Shown here: piece by piece, positions 42,767 to 51,826 of the stretch
Layout: each line of letters begins with the position of its first letter
How positions within the stretch are numbered: position 1 is the first letter of the stretch
Assembly: GCF_023634845.1 (NCBI RefSeq)
Contig: NZ_JAMLJL010000004.1
Coordinates: 62,001 to 126,000, forward strand
Direction of reading: 5' to 3'
DNA from: Flavobacterium amniphilum
Lineage (GTDB): Bacteria > Bacteroidota > Bacteroidia > Flavobacteriales > Flavobacteriaceae
DNA: 64,000 nucleotides
Notes under the pieces: generated by a model
Database searches by the model: none
What the model was told of the DNA's origin: nothing
What the model saw: the letters and a program-made list of their open reading frames with translations, nothing else
Made by a program: the position numbers and the translations under genes

Positions 42767-43627
42767 TTATTCAAATATTTTCAGTTTTAATTTTGTTGAT
42801 TTCCCTTCAGTTTGGTTAATTTGGGCCGCTCCCATTGCCGATAAAGAATTTGCAATTTGGGAATCCAGAAGTTCACGGGTTATATTACCTGTTGTTGCCC
42901 TAAGTATTTTACATAAGTTATAAGTGAAGTAGCCTCTTGTAATCCCAGACACATCACCTTCCATCGAAACCTGATTATCTTTACAACCGGCCCAAAGCAC
43001 ATGATTCATATCCGGAACTTTATTTAGACTTTTGATTGTTACTTTGGTTTCCTCTGTTGACTCAGCAGATTTACTTTCAATACTTTTGGCGAAATTGAAA
43101 TAAAATTCATCTTCTAACATAGGTGGAATGAATCTCGGCGTTTCATTCATGAACATTCCGTCTATACCTCCCATATTCATTTTTCTTGTTCCGGTACCGG
43201 AATGACAACAGTCAAAAATCACATCAAAGCTTACACCTTTTTTTACTTTTCCTTTAAAGAGGCTTTTGAAATCGTCATCTCTTAAAAAACCGGCTGTAGC
43301 ATAATCATGCGGACAAATTGCCTCATCTAAACCATCCAACTCCAAATCTGTTCCTATGTTAGCTACTCTTGTGCCATGACCTGAATAGTACAACACTAAT
43401 GAATCACCTGATTTACATCCTGTCAACAACCATTTTATATAAGTGATAATGTTGTTTTTTGTGGCGTTTTGATTCGTCAGAATTCTGATATCAGAAGGAG
43501 AAAAACCACATATAACCAAAGTATTAGCCATATCACGTGCATCTGGGATACAACCGTTTAAATCCGGACCACCGGCACCTATCGGTGCGTAGTCATTTAT
43601 TCCTATAATTACTGCTTTTTTTGCCAT
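42767..43627 (-). CDS. Caspase-fold (C14, metacaspase-like) protease
   Basis: A 286-aa caspase-like protease. The start MAKKAVIIGINDYAPIG matches the family's first strand, so the ATG at 43627 is used instead of an upstream one. The His is in LVLYYSGHGTRV (His84) and the Cys in FDCCHSGTG (Cys141), with the Asp139 of DxCHSG that gives metacaspases basic (Arg/Lys) S1 preference. An acidic/Ser-rich stretch SIESKSAESTEETK (about 183-196) sits where p20/p10 linkers are cut. The small-subunit motif GYFTYNLCKIL follows. No extra sensor domain is fused. First gene of a seven-gene run; 268 nt separate it from the MFS gene upstream. Confidence 0.93.
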   Translation of the reverse strand: MAKKAVIIGINDYAPIGAGGPDLNGCIPDARDMANTLVICGFSPSDIRILTNQNATKNNIITYIKWLLTGCKSGDSLVLYYSGHGTRVANIGTDLELDGLDEAICPHDYATAGFLRDDDFKSLFKGKVKKGVSFDVIFDCCHSGTGTRKMNMGGIDGMFMNETPRFIPPMLEDEFYFNFAKSIESKSAESTEETKVTIKSLNKVPDMNHVLWAGCKDNQVSMEGDVSGITRGYFTYNLCKILRATTGNITRELLDSQIANSLSAMGAAQINQTEGKSTKLKLKIFE

Positions 43628-43834
43628 CTTTTTTACTGTTAGTTCGTTACCTGTATTTTCACCGATTTTGTATGGTGTAAAATTGCAAACAATCAAACTA
43701 TTAGCTATCAGACAATTAGCCCTATTTCATAAAGGATTTTAACCAACTAAAAAAAAGGAAAAACAATGGAAAAGAGAAGGGTGTATTTCCCCTGAAATAA
43801 TCACCAAATCTGATGAAGAAAAAAATAGTATAAA

Positions 43835-43868
43835 AAATCCCCCTATGAAATCAATCATAGAGGGATTT
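43835..43868 (-). terminator. Rho-independent terminator of the MFS gene
   Basis: A 14-bp stem with one mismatch (AAATCCCCCTATGA, 43835-43848, with TCATAGAGGGATTT, 43855-43868). On the minus strand it is followed by TTTTTT. It insulates the caspase operon from the MFS gene. Confidence 0.85.
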
Positions 43869-43895
43869 AACAATTCATATGAAATGAATATTAGA

Positions 43896-45140
43896 TTATT
43901 CTATAAAGTCAAGATCCTTGTTGTGTGTTTCTTTTATTGTAAGTGTTGAATATATTCCTAATATAAAAGCAATTAATCCGATTATAGTTGCTGCTACGAT
44001 AACTCCGCTACCTTTCTTAAAAAAATCAAATCCCATCAACATCAAAGGAACCAACCCCCTAACCATATTAGGTATGGTAGTCGTGGCAGTACTTCTGATA
44101 TTTGTACCGAATTGTTCAGCTGCCACAGTCACAAACATCGCCCAATATCCGGTTCCCAATCCTAACCAGGCACAATAGAAATAATACATATTCTCCGAAT
44201 TTGTTCCTCCATACAACAACAGAATCACACCTACAACCGTAAATAACATCATGTATAAGATAGCTTTCTTGCGGGAACTCAACGCATGTGAAATGAATCC
44301 GCTGGCAAAATCACCAATAGAAATCCCAACATAACCCCACATAATAGCTTTTCCGGGAACTATATCCTGAATTCCCAATGCGGGTGCAAACTGATTAGCC
44401 ATTACTGCCAGAATCCCAATACAGAACCAAGTTGGCAAACCAATAGCAATACATTTTAAATAACGCAAAAGACGTTCTCCATTAGTAAAAAAAGAAATAA
44501 AATTCCCTTTAGACACATTGCTTTCTTTTTCTATATCCTTATAAATCCCCGATTCTACAACTCCAACACGTAAAAACAGCAACAGCAGTCCTAAAGTACC
44601 ACCGATAAAATAAGCAGTGGTCCAACTGCCTGCTAATTCAACTGAAAGTTGTGCAACCACAGCTCCCATCAATCCAAAACCCGCAACTATTGAAGTTCCA
44701 ATCGCCCTTAGCTCTTTTGGCAATGATTCGGATACTAAAGTAATACCCGCTCCCAATTCACCAGCCAAACCAATACCGGCAATAAAACGCAGCAAAGCAT
44801 ATACTGTTGTTTTGTCATCCATAGGAAATTGCGGAAGAAATCCACACGCAATGTTAGCAAGAGAATATACAATAATGGAACCAAAAAGAACGGAAAGTCG
44901 TCCTTTTTTATCTCCCAAAACACCCCAAAGTATGCCACCTAATAGCAATCCAAACATTTGACAGTTCATAATCAAAGTTCCTGAGATATCAGGGTTCAAC
45001 CCTAGATCTTTAAGACTTGGCACTCTTACAATACCGAAGAGTAGTAAATCGTAAATATCAACAAAGTAACCTAAGGCAGCTACAATTACAGGTAAAGAAA
45101 ATAGATGTTTGAGTTTTTCCTGGTTAGAGAAAGTTTGCAT
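43896..45140 (-). CDS. MFS transporter
   Basis: A 414-aa major facilitator with 12 predicted helices. The loop 2-3 motif is GVLGDKKGRLSVLFGS and the IYDLLLFGIV of helix 1 carries the Asp typical of the metabolite:H+ symporter subgroup. VVESGIYKDIEKESN is the central cytoplasmic loop. Substrate is not clear; carboxylate or sugar-acid transport is typical for this subgroup. Monocistronic with its own promoter and terminator. Confidence 0.9.
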   Translation of the reverse strand: MQTFSNQEKLKHLFSLPVIVAALGYFVDIYDLLLFGIVRVPSLKDLGLNPDISGTLIMNCQMFGLLLGGILWGVLGDKKGRLSVLFGSIIVYSLANIACGFLPQFPMDDKTTVYALLRFIAGIGLAGELGAGITLVSESLPKELRAIGTSIVAGFGLMGAVVAQLSVELAGSWTTAYFIGGTLGLLLLFLRVGVVESGIYKDIEKESNVSKGNFISFFTNGERLLRYLKCIAIGLPTWFCIGILAVMANQFAPALGIQDIVPGKAIMWGYVGISIGDFASGFISHALSSRKKAILYMMLFTVVGVILLLYGGTNSENMYYFYCAWLGLGTGYWAMFVTVAAEQFGTNIRSTATTTIPNMVRGLVPLMLMGFDFFKKGSGVIVAATIIGLIAFILGIYSTLTIKETHNKDLDFIE

Positions 45141-45157
45141 TGTTTTTGGTTTTTGGC

Positions 45158-45165
45158 CAAAGATA
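45158..45165 (-). promoter_or_regulatory. -7 promoter element of the MFS gene
   Basis: Minus strand TATCTTTG, exact match to TAnnTTTG, 17 nt before the ATG. Confidence 0.6.
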
Positions 45166-45213
45166 AAAATTCAGGTTAGAGATTCGCAAACCTTTAAGAC
45201 AAATATTGATAAA

Positions 45214-45762
45214 TTAACCGTTTTTGATAATTTCAGCCAATAGCTTTTTAGCCCTGAGCAATTTAATTTTCACATTATTCAATGGTTCATTAAGTTCATC
45301 AGCAATTTCCTGATAACTCATCTCCTGAAAATATCGCATTTGAATGACTTCCTGATAAGCAGGCTTCAGTTCTTTAATATACTGAAGAAGGCGGTTTAAG
45401 TTTTGCTCTGTAATTATCTGATCCTCGGCTGAAGGCGAATCATCAGCAATACCATAAGCGATATCATCTTCTTCATCGGTGATATCTATAAAAAGTGACG
45501 ATTTTTTCTTTCGGAGTAAATCGATGTGCACATTTTTAGCAATAGCAATTAACCAAGTATTAAATTGGTACTCAGGATTGTAAGTAGCAATTTTATCAAA
45601 AGCTTTCGAAAAAGTTTCAATGGTTATATCCTCCGCATCTGTTTCATTTTCGGTCCGCAATAACATAAATCCATAGACTTCACTCCAATATTTGTCAAGC
45701 AAATACGTAAATGCCACTTGGTCCCCGCGAATGGCCTTATCGATGTATTTTTTTATTTCCAA
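45214..45762 (-). CDS. RNA polymerase sigma factor, ECF/sigma-70 family
   Basis: A 182-aa sigma factor. Region 2 includes AFTYLLDKYWSEVYGFMLLRTENETDAEDITIETFSKAF (with the DAED...F-x-KAF core) and YNPEYQFNTWLIAIAKNVHIDLLRKKK. Region 4 is QEVIQMRYFQEMSYQEIADELNEPLNNVKIKLLRAKKLL. No adjacent anti-sigma factor. It overlaps the upstream glycosyltransferase gene by 10 nt, so its expression is tied to that gene. Confidence 0.94.
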   Translation of the reverse strand: MEIKKYIDKAIRGDQVAFTYLLDKYWSEVYGFMLLRTENETDAEDITIETFSKAFDKIATYNPEYQFNTWLIAIAKNVHIDLLRKKKSSLFIDITDEEDDIAYGIADDSPSAEDQIITEQNLNRLLQYIKELKPAYQEVIQMRYFQEMSYQEIADELNEPLNNVKIKLLRAKKLLAEIIKNG

Positions 45763-46865
45763 GTAACTGGTTTTGAAAAAATGTTTCTAAAAAACACGTT
45801 TATTTGTGTGAAGATAAGAATAATTTCCAAAATAGGATACCAATACATCACGTCTTTTTCTTCCAATTTCCCTGCAGAGAATCCCAAAGAAATCCAAGAA
45901 GCGATATACCTGAACCCTATAGCTCCCAAAACGATTATCCATTGGAATTGAAGTAACAATAACGGAATTGGTAAGATAAAAAAGAAAAGTTGGGTACAAT
46001 AAAACAACGCCAACTGTGATTTATCAAATCCTTTATAATACTTTGCAGTAGAAACATGGCGTCTTTTTTGCATAAACCATGCACCGAAAGATTCTTTTGC
46101 TCTTGAATATGTAAATCCTTCCGGATTGAAAGATATGGCAGTTTTTGCTTTAGTAGACGCTTCATTTATAAACAAATCATCGTCACCTGAACGTAATTTC
46201 ATGTGGTTGATAAACCCGTTTACTTTAAAAAACTCTTCTCTTTTATAAGCCAAATTACGTCCAACGCCCATATAAGGCTTTCCAATTTTAGCCCATCCGA
46301 AGTATTGTGTAGCTGTCAATAAAGTTTCAAAACGGATTAATTTATTTAAGAACCCCGGTTCTTTTTCATAAGCTCCGTATCCTAAAACAAATGTTTTGTG
46401 CATGGTAAAATGTGAAGTCATTTCGGCAATCCATTCTGTTGAAGCCGGATAGCAATCAGCATCTGTAAACAATAAATACTCTTTGGTAGCCGCTTTGATC
46501 CCTAAAGTCAAGGCAAATTTCTTATTCCCCCAGAAAGCTTCGTTATTTTCAACTTTAACCAATTTTAAATTAGCATGTCTTGTCTGAAAATCTTCAATCA
46601 AAGCGATTGTTTCATCACTTGAAGCATCATCAATCACAACAACTTCATAGCTTGGGTAATCCTGATTTAATAAAAGCGGGAGGTAATTTTTAATATTTTC
46701 CTCCTCATTTTTAGCACAGACAATTACAGAAACCGATATGTGTTTCGGAGCTATTTTTTCATTTTTAGCAAATGAGAACTTACCAAAAATCAATAGGTAA
46801 TACACCGCCTGAATGGCGACCACAGCTAAGAAAACGATAAGTAAAACAAGTAAAAATTGCTCCAT
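45753..46865 (-). CDS. Membrane glycosyltransferase, family 2
   Basis: A 370-aa GT-A glycosyltransferase. An N-terminal helix (FLLVLLIVFLAVVAIQAVYYLL) anchors it. Catalytic features: SVIVCAKNEEENI, VVIDDASSDET, LFTDADCYP (DxD) and LRSGDDDLFINEA with a QKRRHVST (QxxRW-like) motif. Two or three C-terminal membrane helices. Probable role: surface polysaccharide or glycolipid synthesis. ATG 46865 is preferred to 46874, which lies only a few nt after the implied transcription start. Confidence 0.9.
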   Translation of the reverse strand: MEQFLLVLLIVFLAVVAIQAVYYLLIFGKFSFAKNEKIAPKHISVSVIVCAKNEEENIKNYLPLLLNQDYPSYEVVVIDDASSDETIALIEDFQTRHANLKLVKVENNEAFWGNKKFALTLGIKAATKEYLLFTDADCYPASTEWIAEMTSHFTMHKTFVLGYGAYEKEPGFLNKLIRFETLLTATQYFGWAKIGKPYMGVGRNLAYKREEFFKVNGFINHMKLRSGDDDLFINEASTKAKTAISFNPEGFTYSRAKESFGAWFMQKRRHVSTAKYYKGFDKSQLALFYCTQLFFFILPIPLLLLQFQWIIVLGAIGFRYIASWISLGFSAGKLEEKDVMYWYPILEIILIFTQINVFFRNIFSKPVTWK

Positions 46866-46887
46866 AAACTTCATTCAAATTTTGGCG

Positions 46888-46895
46888 CAAAGGTA
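46888..46895 (-). promoter_or_regulatory. -7 promoter element of the GT2-sigma operon
   Basis: Minus strand TACCTTTG, exact TAnnTTTG match, 22 nt upstream of the chosen ATG. Confidence 0.6.
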
Positions 46896-46926
46896 GTAAA
46901 AAAGTTATCAGTTTACAGAATTAGCC

Positions 46927-47547
46927 TTACAGATTTGTTCTGTTTTTTCGCATTTCGTCAGCAACTTCCTGATCATCCGTCCGACCCGATTTTTCTAAAT
47001 GACCAATAATATTTTTATAGTTTTTATCATCGCGGTTTTGCGACATTTTTTTCACGGCCTGGATTTCGGTTACATTGATTTCAAAAGCAAGAATACCACG
47101 TGCCTGCATCATGGTTTTTCGGGAAAGCTCTTCAACCCTCATCGGATTTTCCTGATTTTTCTCATACTTATTCACCAATTTTATCAAAGAAGCTACTGAT
47201 TCATCATAATCCAGCAACCGAAGTTTTCCATACACATGTACGGCAATATAATTCCATGTGGGCACATTTTCATGATCATACCAGGAAGGCGAAATATAAG
47301 TATGCGGTCCATTAAAAATAGCCAAAACCTCTTGTCCGTCTTTAAAATGAACTGCCTGCGGATTTTCTCTTGCGATATGTCCGCCCAAAACAACCGAATT
47401 GTCAGAAGCAACTTCAAGGAATAAAGGCGTATGCGTTCCCCAAAGTTTACCGTTTGTTTGATTAATCAAAATAGCAAAACCGTTCTCATTCAAAAATTGA
47501 CGGATTTCTTCTTGGTTTTCGTTTTTAAAAAGATCAGGAATATACAT
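46927..47547 (-). CDS. PaiB-like FMN-binding protein
   Basis: A 206-aa split-barrel flavoprotein of the PaiB/FMN-binding negative transcriptional regulator family. MYIPDLFKNENQEEIRQFLNENGFAILI, THTPLFLE, GHIARENPQ, FNGPHTYISPSWY and VPTWNYIAVHVYGKL are all family motifs. Despite the historic name, the fold suggests flavin/pyridoxamine oxidase chemistry. The next upstream gene ends 2 nt before its ATG. Confidence 0.92.
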   Translation of the reverse strand: MYIPDLFKNENQEEIRQFLNENGFAILINQTNGKLWGTHTPLFLEVASDNSVVLGGHIARENPQAVHFKDGQEVLAIFNGPHTYISPSWYDHENVPTWNYIAVHVYGKLRLLDYDESVASLIKLVNKYEKNQENPMRVEELSRKTMMQARGILAFEINVTEIQAVKKMSQNRDDKNYKNIIGHLEKSGRTDDQEVADEMRKNRTNL

Positions 47548-47549
47548 AA

Positions 47550-48143
47550 TTAACGGGGTGTCATTGTTCTTACAAAAGAGTCTTTCATATGCAATCGGGC
47601 AATCCAGATTTTGGATTTATTCGGATTAACTTCTATTTTTTCCAAAATCCCACCTGATCTTACATTTTTACCTATATAGTCTTCCGGATTTTGTTTTTCG
47701 GAAAAAGAAAAATACTCAAAGAAAAGGATGTTCACTTTTTGCTTATTGTTAGTAATCACCATAGCTCTTTGCTTTCCATCGTCTTCAACAAACTTAATTG
47801 AATTAGAGGCCATATCTTCAGAAGATACACAAGGATGTGCTGCCATAACCAATCTTTTACCCACAAATCTATCAGAATGCTTAACAAAATCTTCATAACT
47901 CATCTGATCAACAGTAACCATACCTGCCGAAGCATACAGATTCATATAAGACACAATCCCTCTTAAATCTGAAGAATCATCAACAGTCTTACTCAGAATT
48001 TCATTAGATTTCTCAAATACTTCCTTATAATTTTCATTCTGAACAAAAGGAATAAGCAATTTGAAATCTTCATAAGTCACAGTCTGTGAATAAACATTAA
48101 CCGATACAAATAGGGAAACAAAAAGAAAAAAAAACTTTTCCAT
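47550..48143 (-). CDS. Exported protein of unknown function
   Basis: A 197-aa protein with signal peptide FFFLFVSLFVSVNVYSQ. The body has an alpha-helical first half (YEDFKLLIPFVQNENYKEVFEKSNEIL) and a beta-rich second half that resembles an OB-like fold (RLVMAAHPCVSSEDM, RAMVITNNKQKVNILFFEYF, VRSGGILEKIEV). Family not recognised. It lies 2 nt upstream of the PaiB-like gene and 19 nt downstream of murB; probably one operon. Confidence 0.8.
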   Translation of the reverse strand: MEKFFFLFVSLFVSVNVYSQTVTYEDFKLLIPFVQNENYKEVFEKSNEILSKTVDDSSDLRGIVSYMNLYASAGMVTVDQMSYEDFVKHSDRFVGKRLVMAAHPCVSSEDMASNSIKFVEDDGKQRAMVITNNKQKVNILFFEYFSFSEKQNPEDYIGKNVRSGGILEKIEVNPNKSKIWIARLHMKDSFVRTMTPR

Positions 48144-48162
48144 CTACAGTAACTCTTAGAAA

Positions 48163-49176
48163 TTAAATAATGTTAACCTCTGCTTGAATTGCAATGGTAT
48201 ATTTTTCAAAAATTGTTTTCTGGATTTCTTTGGACAGATTTACAATTTCTGCACCAGTAGCATTCCCGTAATTGACCAAAACAAGCGCTTGGTTTTTGTG
48301 AACTCCCGCATCACCGATTCGCATTCCTTTAAAACCGGCCTGTTCAATAAGCCAACCGGCAGGAACCTTCACTTCTGTTGGTGAAACCACATAATACTTC
48401 ATTTCGGGAAATTGTAGATGTATTTTTTCAAAATGCTCCTTTGTTATCACCGGATTTTTGAAAAAACTACCACTGTTACCCAATTCCTTCGGATCAGGCA
48501 ATTTACTTTGACGGATTGCAATCACCGCATTACTAACATCTTTTATAGTTGGTTCTGTAATATTATTTTTTTCCAGTTCTTTGGTAATATCACCATAAGA
48601 AATATTGACTTTATGATTCTTTTTGGTCAATTTAAAAACAACTGAAGTAATGATGTATTGATCTTTTACCTCCTGTTTAAAAATACTCTCACGGTAACCG
48701 AAATTACATTCTTCACGATTAAAAGTCCTCATTTCACGCGTCGCGATATGCATGGCATCACACGAAACAAAAGTATCTTTGATTTCAGCGCCGTATGCAC
48801 CTATATTCTGAACCGGTGTTGTTCCCACATTTCCCGGAATCAGCGACATATTTTCCAATCCACCGAAATTATTTTCAATGTTCCAAAGCACAAATTCATG
48901 CCAGTTTTCACCAGCCTGCCCTTCAACCCAGACAAAATTTTCGTCTTCTTTGACAACCTTCTTCCCTTTCAAGTCAATATGAACAACCAAAGCATCAACA
49001 TCCTGGGTCAAAAGCATATTACTGCCACCACCGAGAACAAATTTTTTCTTTGTATCGTTTTCTTCAAGCACTTCTTTCAAATCGGCCACCGAATGCACTG
49101 CAACAAATTCTTTTGCCTTAGCATCGATACCAAATGTGTTGTATTTTTTAAGAGAGAAATTAGGTTTAATTTCCAT
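48163..49176 (-). CDS. murB: UDP-N-acetylenolpyruvoylglucosamine reductase
   Basis: A 337-aa FAD enzyme of peptidoglycan precursor synthesis. LKKYNTFGIDAKAKEF opens the FAD-binding domain; LGGGSNMLL and NMSLIPGNVGTTPVQNIGAYGAEI are the FAD/substrate loops; GNSGSFFKNP holds the catalytic Ser of the type I enzyme, and AGWLIEQAGFKGMRIGDAGVH is the third-domain motif. Length fits the E. coli type. Confidence 0.96.
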   Translation of the reverse strand: MEIKPNFSLKKYNTFGIDAKAKEFVAVHSVADLKEVLEENDTKKKFVLGGGSNMLLTQDVDALVVHIDLKGKKVVKEDENFVWVEGQAGENWHEFVLWNIENNFGGLENMSLIPGNVGTTPVQNIGAYGAEIKDTFVSCDAMHIATREMRTFNREECNFGYRESIFKQEVKDQYIITSVVFKLTKKNHKVNISYGDITKELEKNNITEPTIKDVSNAVIAIRQSKLPDPKELGNSGSFFKNPVITKEHFEKIHLQFPEMKYYVVSPTEVKVPAGWLIEQAGFKGMRIGDAGVHKNQALVLVNYGNATGAEIVNLSKEIQKTIFEKYTIAIQAEVNII

Positions 49177-49216
49177 GAAATTATATGAATTGTGAATTAT
49201 AAAATATGATAGCAGA

Positions 49217-49891
49217 CTATTCTTCTGTTTCTAATCCGCGGTTTAAAAAGTCATTCAATGGTTTGATCAAAATCAGCTTTTCGGCAATTTTTTGGGCAAA
49301 ATCCTTGTCCAAAAACAATTTATCATCAATTTTTTGGGAAACGGTAAAACTTTTCAGTTTTAAAAATTCGATTGCAGGATGATTTGCTTCATAGCCTTTA
49401 GGCGCCGATTTCAATACATTACCTTCTTCAACATCGATCGCACCAAATTCCTTTTTAAAAACCTTATCTTCGACTACTTTTTCAAGATCATCATGAAAGA
49501 AAGCGATTTCCTTTCTGATTTTCTTCAGATCTTCTGCTTCAGGACACCAAATACCTCCGGCCACAAACGAATTCCCTTTTTCATAATGCACATAATAACC
49601 TGCGCTGTTTTTACGGTTCCGGTTAGTCGTCATCCAAATCCCCATATTGGTTTTATAAGGCGATTTATCCTTCGAAAAACGAATATCCCTGTTAATCCTA
49701 AACGTACAATTTTTAACTTCAAGTTGATCTAAAGTTGGATCCAATGGCTTCATTTTTCCCAAAACTTCAGCAATCAACTGATGATAATCCTTTTTATATG
49801 ATTCGTAGCGTTTCTTATTTTCATGCATCCATTCGGTTGCATTATTATTTTTGAGATCTTCTAAAAACTGAATAGCTTCTTTGGTAAACAT
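49217..49891 (-). CDS. DUF2461 family protein
   Basis: A 224-aa protein of the DUF2461 (TIGR02453) family: FLEDLKNNNATEWMHENKKRYESYKKDY, NCTFRINRDIRFSKDKSPYKTNMGIWM and YYVHYEKGNSFVAGGIW. Function unknown. The ATG overlaps the stop of the rhodanese-thioredoxin gene (TAATG), so these are co-translated. Confidence 0.92.
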   Translation of the reverse strand: MFTKEAIQFLEDLKNNNATEWMHENKKRYESYKKDYHQLIAEVLGKMKPLDPTLDQLEVKNCTFRINRDIRFSKDKSPYKTNMGIWMTTNRNRKNSAGYYVHYEKGNSFVAGGIWCPEAEDLKKIRKEIAFFHDDLEKVVEDKVFKKEFGAIDVEEGNVLKSAPKGYEANHPAIEFLKLKSFTVSQKIDDKLFLDKDFAQKIAEKLILIKPLNDFLNRGLETEE

Positions 49892-50589
49892 TATAGCTTT
49901 GCTTTTAAGTCGGCTTCATTGATAAATCCTAAATTCTTCCAGATTTCTTCACCTTTTTTATACAAAATAAGCGTTGGCAATCCTTGTATTTGTAATTGTT
50001 GCGCCAGTTCCTGATTTTTATCGGCATCAATTTTAATGATAACCAATTCATCTTTCAACTCAGCTTTCATTTTCTCCATGTAAGGAGCCATTTTTTTACA
50101 TGGACCACACCATTCGGCATAAAAATCGATCAATACCTTTTTATCAGATTTTACTAATTTTTGGTACTGTTCCAAAGTAATACCTTCATTATTCTTAACC
50201 GGCTTTCCTAATCCCGAAGCATTCCATTTCGTGATGCCGCCTTCCATATTATATACTTCTTTGAAACCTAATTCAGCCAAATGATTAGCTGCTTTGGAGC
50301 TTCTTCCTCCTGCCAGACAATAAACATAAACCGGTTTGTTTTTATCCAACTGCGCTACTTCTTTATCAAACCCCGTATGGTTGATATTTATATTCATGGC
50401 ATTATCCAAATGCTGGACACTGAATTCTTCAGGAGTTCTTACATCTAAAAGTTGGGCGCTGCCAGAAGCTGCTATTTTTTCAGCAAAAACTTTAGGTTCT
50501 AAATTAGTCACAGCTTTATCATTTTGTCCTTTACAAGCTGTAAATACAGCCGAAACCATAATTAAAGTACTTAAAATTACATTCTTCAT
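49891..50589 (-). CDS. Rhodanese-thioredoxin fusion lipoprotein
   Basis: A 232-aa envelope lipoprotein. The signal peptide ends in VFTACKGQ (lipobox). Residues about 28-125 are a rhodanese domain with active-site loop CLAGGRSS; residues about 130-232 are a thioredoxin domain with WCGPCKKMAPYM. The fusion suggests sulfur-transfer or persulfide reduction outside the cytoplasm. It is placed between recF and DUF2461. Confidence 0.92.
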   Translation of the reverse strand: MKNVILSTLIMVSAVFTACKGQNDKAVTNLEPKVFAEKIAASGSAQLLDVRTPEEFSVQHLDNAMNININHTGFDKEVAQLDKNKPVYVYCLAGGRSSKAANHLAELGFKEVYNMEGGITKWNASGLGKPVKNNEGITLEQYQKLVKSDKKVLIDFYAEWCGPCKKMAPYMEKMKAELKDELVIIKIDADKNQELAQQLQIQGLPTLILYKKGEEIWKNLGFINEADLKAKL

Positions 50590-50617
50590 TTTTAAAAAAT
50601 TTATGCTAAGATATAAA

Positions 50618-51697
50618 TTAAATATTGAAAATCTTATAGCTCTGATGTGTCTGTTTCACAATACTTTCAGTACGTTCAGGATGTGTATCTGAAATAAACA
50701 ATTGACCAAAACTATCATTATCAACCATGGAAACAATCTTTGAAACCCTTACTTCATCCAATTTATCAAAAATATCATCAAATAAAAGAATAGGTTTTTC
50801 CCCACTTTGGTTTTTCACAAACTCAAACTGAGCCAATTTCAAAGCAATCAAAAATGATTTTTGCTGGCCTTGAGAGCCAAATTTTTTGATTGGATAATTT
50901 TCTATTTCGAAAGACAGGTCATCCTTATGACTTCCCACACTGGTGTATTGCAGCGCCCTGTCTTTATTAATTGCTTCTTTCAAAAGAGTATTCAAATCCA
51001 GCTCCTGTAACTGACTTTCATAAACCAACTGTACTTTTTCGGACGAATTGGAAATATCCTGATAATAAGTATTGAAAATTGGAATAAACTGAGAGAGAAA
51101 TTCTTTTCTTTTATTAAAAATACGCGTCCCGGATTCAGCAAGTTGCTCATTATAGATTTCGAGCGTTTCAATTTCAAAAACCCGGTTTAGCGCAAAATAT
51201 TTCAACAGTGCATTCCGTTGCATGAGTACTTTCTGGTAATAAATCAGATCCTGTAAATACAAAGGATCCAATTGCGAAATTACACTATCCATAAACTTTC
51301 TGCGTGTTTCACTCCCTTCCCTGATCAAATCGGCATCAGTGGGAGAAATAATCACCAAAGGAATAAAGCCCATATGATCCGAGAATTTCTCATACAATTT
51401 ACCGTTTCTCTTGAGAATTTTTTTCTGTCCTTTTTTCAGACTGCACAAAATTTGCTCCGTACGGTTTTGCTTTTCAAACTCACCATCAATTACAAAAAAA
51501 TCCTCTCCGTGCTTTATATTCTGGACAGCAAGCGAATTAAAATAACTTTTTCCGAATGCCAAATGATAAATTGCATCCAGAATATTAGTTTTTCCAACAC
51601 CGTTTTTTCCCACAAAACAATTAATTTTATGCTCAAATTCGAAATGAACTTCATCGAAATTTTTAAAATTTAATGCTGAAATTTTTTTTAAGTACAT
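50618..51697 (-). CDS. recF: DNA replication and repair protein RecF
   Basis: A 359-aa SMC-like ATPase that helps RecOR load RecA at gaps. Walker [16 protein letters not shown], signature region [19 protein letters not shown] and Walker [14 protein letters not shown] are intact. Not beside dnaA/dnaN here, which is normal in Bacteroidota. Confidence 0.95.
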   Translation of the reverse strand: MYLKKISALNFKNFDEVHFEFEHKINCFVGKNGVGKTNILDAIYHLAFGKSYFNSLAVQNIKHGEDFFVIDGEFEKQNRTEQILCSLKKGQKKILKRNGKLYEKFSDHMGFIPLVIISPTDADLIREGSETRRKFMDSVISQLDPLYLQDLIYYQKVLMQRNALLKYFALNRVFEIETLEIYNEQLAESGTRIFNKRKEFLSQFIPIFNTYYQDISNSSEKVQLVYESQLQELDLNTLLKEAINKDRALQYTSVGSHKDDLSFEIENYPIKKFGSQGQQKSFLIALKLAQFEFVKNQSGEKPILLFDDIFDKLDEVRVSKIVSMVDNDSFGQLFISDTHPERTESIVKQTHQSYKIFNI

Positions 51698-51775
51698 AAA
51701 ATACTGTCAATTGTGAGTTCGCAAACAAAGTCGCTAAAGTGCACGCAAATTATTAAAAATATAGTAAAAACTTGT

Positions 51776-51804
51776 TTTGTTTCTCAATAAAAATTTTATT
51801 TTTG
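51776..51804 (+). promoter_or_regulatory. Complete Bacteroidota promoter (TTTG / TATTTTTG)
   Basis: TTTG at 51776-51779, a 17-nt spacer, and TATTTTTG at 51797-51804. Start of transcription would be near 51811, 16 nt before the ATG of the TPR protein. The best-formed promoter in the window. Confidence 0.65.
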
Positions 51805-51826
51805 CACCTCACTAATTAAAATACAA

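Noticed and set aside
43628..43834. Promoter for the caspase operon
   Set aside because: The operon should have one here, but I found no TAnnTTTG match on the minus strand with acceptable spacing, so none is called.
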